In this document: piece after piece, positions 62,401-64,000 of the stretch | How the letters are laid out: every line of letters begins with the position of its first letter | How positions within the stretch are numbered: the first letter of the stretch is position 1 | Origin: Gandjariella thermophila | GTDB taxonomy: Bacteria > Actinomycetota > Actinomycetes > Mycobacteriales > Pseudonocardiaceae | Assembly (NCBI RefSeq): GCF_005405885.1 | Contig: NZ_BJFL01000021.1 | Coordinates: 38,963 to 102,962, forward strand | DNA length: 64,000 nucleotides | Direction of reading: 5' to 3' | Program-made: the position numbers and the translations under genes | The notes under the pieces: generated by a model | What the model was told of the DNA's origin: nothing | Database searches by the model: none | Seen by the model: only the letters and a program-made list of their open reading frames with translations

Positions 62401-62861
62401 CGCAGCGCCGGCAGGCCGCCGAGCAGCCGCAGCGCGTCCTGGTAGCGGCCGGTCGCGGTCTCGCCGAGGTTCGGGGTCTTCGCCGCGGCGTCCCGCATCG
62501 CGGCCTCGGCCGTGTCCACGCTGCGGCCTTGCTGCTGGATCGCCGTGTTGATCGCGGCGTTGCCGTCGGAGAGCCGGGATGCCGCGAGGGTGCGCTCCTG
62601 CTGGACGGCGGAGATCACCGGAGTAAGGCTCGCCTGCAGTTTCACCAGGCGTTGCGACGCCTCGTACGAATTCGCACGGTCCACCTGGGTCTGAATCTGC
62701 AGAATGCACAGCGTGACGGCGACAATTACCGGCACCGCCAGGACAGCCGCCAACTTGACCGGCAGTCGCCAGTTCCGCCAGTCCACGAGAGCAGACCACC
62801 CGGACCGCCGCCGACGTGCGCCCACGTAGGAATCTGGGACTACTTGCCCTGCTACAGTCAC
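59403..62861 (-). CDS. cvnA: Conservon sensor histidine-kinase-like protein CvnA
   Basis: A 1152-residue membrane sensor. Helix 1 (LPVKLAAVLAVPVIVAVTLC) and helix 2 (AGAASVLLMSTLVVAAAIGF) enclose an outer nitrate/nitrite-sensing-type (NIT) helical domain with VISAVQQERTLAASRLSDGN. HAMP is followed by a helical segment (AGLRSNLRNIFVNFSRRSQS LVERQ) that lacks a standard phospho-His box, then HATPase: LLDNATNFSPPDSQ and DQGIGMSEAELEDAN. From about residue 690 the tail is disordered, Pro/Ser/Glu-rich, with repeats such as TSRPG and SRPAEPSRPG. It probably signals through ATP-driven shape change to CvnB-D. GTG 62861 is used; the ribosome-binding site is weak. Confidence 0.9.
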   Translation of the reverse strand: MTVAGQVVPDSYVGARRRRSGWSALVDWRNWRLPVKLAAVLAVPVIVAVTLCILQIQTQVDRANSYEASQRLVKLQASLTPVISAVQQERTLAASRLSDGNAAINTAIQQQGRSVDTAEAAMRDAAAKTPNLGETATGRYQDALRLLGGLPALRQQVLSGSTDAVTAVANYSTVTKGLLDFGQALSSQLGDPALSGTASALQDLLIAQDEVHLQHAIVLAGILRGHLLGTELRTLQESDVRLQDKTADFLALATPAQQGLYQQSVAGSDVNLRKQFEQLALSRATGTSDRPTSGRGQNADTSLPIPVEDWNRSSDTTSALMAKVSGSLADELGRTAASLQDQTSTRAGAASVLLMSTLVVAAAIGFVIGRYLLRSLNVLRRTALEVAENRLPEIVAKVHEGDTEDMMLEPMPLDTTEEFGQLARAFDAVLNQAVRSTVEQAGLRSNLRNIFVNFSRRSQSLVERQLRLMEQLEQHEEDPDQLANLFKLDHLATRMRRNNENLMVLSGSELARRFSKPVPMGDVLRAAVSEIEHYERAVVQSEANAEVVGYAAGDLVRLLAELLDNATNFSPPDSQVTLGSREQRDGSVLIDVLDQGIGMSEAELEDANKRVSAEGGGEVPVSRQMGLFVVGRLASRHGFSVRLFSDEDLGGLRAFVLVPAELVRTKERRGPADFGGTLGGFTPAELTTPPATAANGSGVGQLLANPNAADQGTPGAPAGPGGLPRRSAAADAFGGAGRAQQGAAWDGGPPTQPADALQGFGGQPAEPAPGFGTEPSRPGETSRPGFEPLRPGETSRPGMDPAGPGTERHALEPRRPASGPAAGAVPPLPPAISPAADLFTPTGSEPPRGDAEDGSLRVPGQSGPPAEPPQPTAPLFGGNGVNGASSLDSGVNGSAQDWFAPTQPADAGSGSGSEDPLLGTPSWSSGDESTWAAETAQHPVIPAEPEPEPYSPTPAFSDTVRPAEQAGVDAANGFAEYGAPGSGFQDYAPPADDGAFSWFDPTPEASGSERPAASAPREDAPAAETSRPAGSSRPAEPSRPGIDLPAAPPSPAETSAPPPASPPPAVPERPEPAAAKAEAVDVTSAGLPRRKPKAHLLPSLAQRPSNTAPESTPSHRNPERTRGFLSNYQAGVRQGRPSALQENDNPYGQENP

Positions 62862-63885
62862 GAGACGGGCCCCACAATCAGAGCGGACTGCTCACTGGAC
62901 TGTATCACGATGCGGTCTCCTCCTGGGATGTCGGATGCCTGGCAGCATCACATCCGTCTACCGCCGCCTGTTGCGGTAGATCTCCTCTCGCTATGTGAGC
63001 TTTGCCCGGTGACGAGTCGGGCTGCCGTGCCAGGCTGCCACCTCGCGCTCGGGGTCCACGCCATGCCCTGAGATGCCGAACGGCCACCATAGTCGAGGGT
63101 CCACTCACCAACGTCATCGCGGCTTGAGCAATAACGTGATCGCCAGTAAACTCCCGGTAGCGAGACCGATTGTCAGCCGGCATCAGTTATCGCGCTCCCC
63201 GGTACAACGATCTGGTGGGACGGTGGGTAGTCGGGATCGGGTGTCCGTGACCAAGTCGTAATGATCACCATGGGCGCCTCGGTCCGTCAACTGCGGCTGG
63301 TCGGGTAGGCGTGGTACATGTCGCCTCGCTACCTATGTCGCCGCGGTTGGCGTCCCGGGCGGCCGCCCCGGCCCCGGTGCCTGCGGTTATGGCAGACGTG
63401 CCCACACGCTTGCTCAAGCATTCATGTATCCAAGTCGAGGCGTCGCTCCGCTCGCACGGTAAGGCCAGGTTTATAGCGGCCCACCTGCGGCTATGTCAAG
63501 TGTGCGGGAAGTTGCCGCGCCGTTAATCTCGGCGAAAATCCGGCCACGCGTAACCCGCGCCAGGTTATTGCCGTGGCGTTGGCACGCGTGCCATGTGTGA
63601 ATCGGGTTGAGCTGGCCGAAGAAGAATATTCGACGCTGCCGGCCGACCGGGCCGGGTGAATAGGCGGTCGACGGCCGGCAAGAACGGCGTGGTTCGGAAA
63701 TTCCGGTCCCGCCGGGTGAGAGCCGCGTGGTCCGTGCCGCGGGGAGATCCCGGTGCGGGCGCCCGCGCACCGGGAGCGGGTGCGGCGCGCCGTGGCGAAG
63801 CTGGATCATGCCCGCCGGTCGGACCGCCCGGGAGCGGTCGCGCGGAAACGTCCGGTAGACCAACGCGGCCCTGGAGGCAATGCCG
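62862..63885. other. 1-kb stretch with no recognised gene, upstream of cvnA
   Basis: Base composition is less GC-rich than in neighbouring genes, and short frames on both strands have unnatural composition. It must contain the cvnA promoter at its left end. I see no tRNA, clear terminator or repeat. It is bounded on the right by a probable insertion-sequence end, so part may be disrupted chromosomal DNA. Confidence 0.45.
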
Positions 63886-64000
63886 TTAAGTTTGGGTGTT
63901 TGGGCAGGCCAGTAGGGGGGTGGCCGGGCCGGTATGGCGGATGTTCTGGTCGGTGGGGCGTTTGACCCGGTAGGAGTTGTGCCGGGCGCGTTTGACGGCG
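63886..64000 (-). mobile_element. End of a probable insertion sequence (transposase C-terminus)
   Basis: Read leftward from the window edge, an open frame gives AVKRARHNSYRVKRPTDQ then NIRHTGPATPLLACPNTQT and TAA at 63886. A basic VKRARHNSYRVKRP end is what I recall from actinobacterial IS4-like transposases. The stop lies within CTTAACGGCATTGCC, which could be the terminal inverted repeat (about 63876-63890), as is common for IS elements whose stop codon is in the repeat. Most of the element is outside the window, so the family is uncertain. Confidence 0.55.

Noticed and set aside
63311..63526. A 71-codon rightward frame in the gene-free stretch upstream of cvnA
   Set aside because: No ribosome-binding site or TANNNT box, and the translation resembles no family; left unannotated.
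1..64000. CRISPR arrays, prophage, biosynthetic gene cluster or restriction-modification system
   Set aside because: No regularly spaced repeats, phage structural genes, PKS/NRPS modules or methyltransferase/endonuclease pairs were seen anywhere in the window.

Overview
This is a high-GC actinomycete chromosome segment. It has GTG starts, strong codon bias, DUF3558 and PPE-type proteins, mshD, glnR, an RsiG homologue and a conservon (cvnABCD) operon, which points to Pseudonocardiaceae (Amycolatopsis-like); that placement is inferred from gene content and codon style. The backbone from about 11.1 to 45.6 kb follows, in order and strand, the block known in Mycobacterium tuberculosis as roughly Rv0807-Rv0823c: sterol-carrier protein, purF, purM, DUF3073, YgfZ-like protein, pabC-like protein, nitrobindin, sseC, cysA2, thioredoxin, LmeA, glnR, mshD, Pho genes, LytR-CpsA-Psr protein and dus.

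Layout. 0-5.5 kb: a left-truncated GH25 lysozyme, a long gene-free stretch, a PAS-GGDEF-EAL protein and a GH15 hydrolase. 5.5-8.5 kb: a remnant of a PIN-domain toxin and a secreted GH2 exo-beta-D-glucosaminidase with a palindrome upstream. 8.6-11.1 kb: a DUF3558 lipoprotein, a small helical protein and a PPE/WXG-like protein. 11.2-14.3 kb: purine synthesis. 14.4-22.2 kb: an insertion relative to the mycobacterial order, holding arfB and a LacI-controlled inositol-type catabolic and ABC-transport operon. 22.4-28.8 kb: DUF3073, a hypothetical protein, the c-di-GMP-responsive anti-sigma factor RsiG, a BKACE enzyme, ygfZ, a Fur-family regulator, pabC and nitrobindin. 29-32.3 kb: a sulfur operon headed by a cysteine-containing leader peptide, plus thioredoxin and LmeA. 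32.6-39.2 kb: glnR, mshD, pstSCAB with a Pho box, and phoU. 39.3-47.7 kb: a giant LCP protein with internal duplications, a diguanylate cyclase, a lipoprotein, dus, DUF6328 and an esterase.

47.9-50 kb is a decayed region just downstream of tRNA-Lys(UUU). It holds a frame-disrupted chaplin-like secreted protein and a GAF-ANTAR regulator broken by two frameshifts and a stop. 50.2-54.8 kb: a sugar-acid dehydratase/SDR pair, a SigK/RskA-type sigma/anti-sigma pair and DUF4383. 55-57.3 kb: a large NB-ARC/LuxR regulator. 57.6-62.9 kb: a cvnA-B-C-D operon read leftward. 62.9-63.9 kb has no recognisable gene, and the right edge enters the end of a probable insertion sequence.

Regulatory themes. c-di-GMP: two turnover enzymes plus RsiG. 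Nutrient sensing: the Pho box at pstS, a possible GlnR box before glnR, the cysteine leader, and LacI operators at the inositol operon. Many genes carry a TANNNT box 6-8 nt before the start codon, which suggests leaderless transcription. I did not find a clearly new multi-gene system. The strongest leads are the cysteine leader, the 25-nt repeat that seems to supply two ribosome-binding leaders, the broken gene cluster beside the tRNA, and the conservon GTPase with an altered G3 motif.
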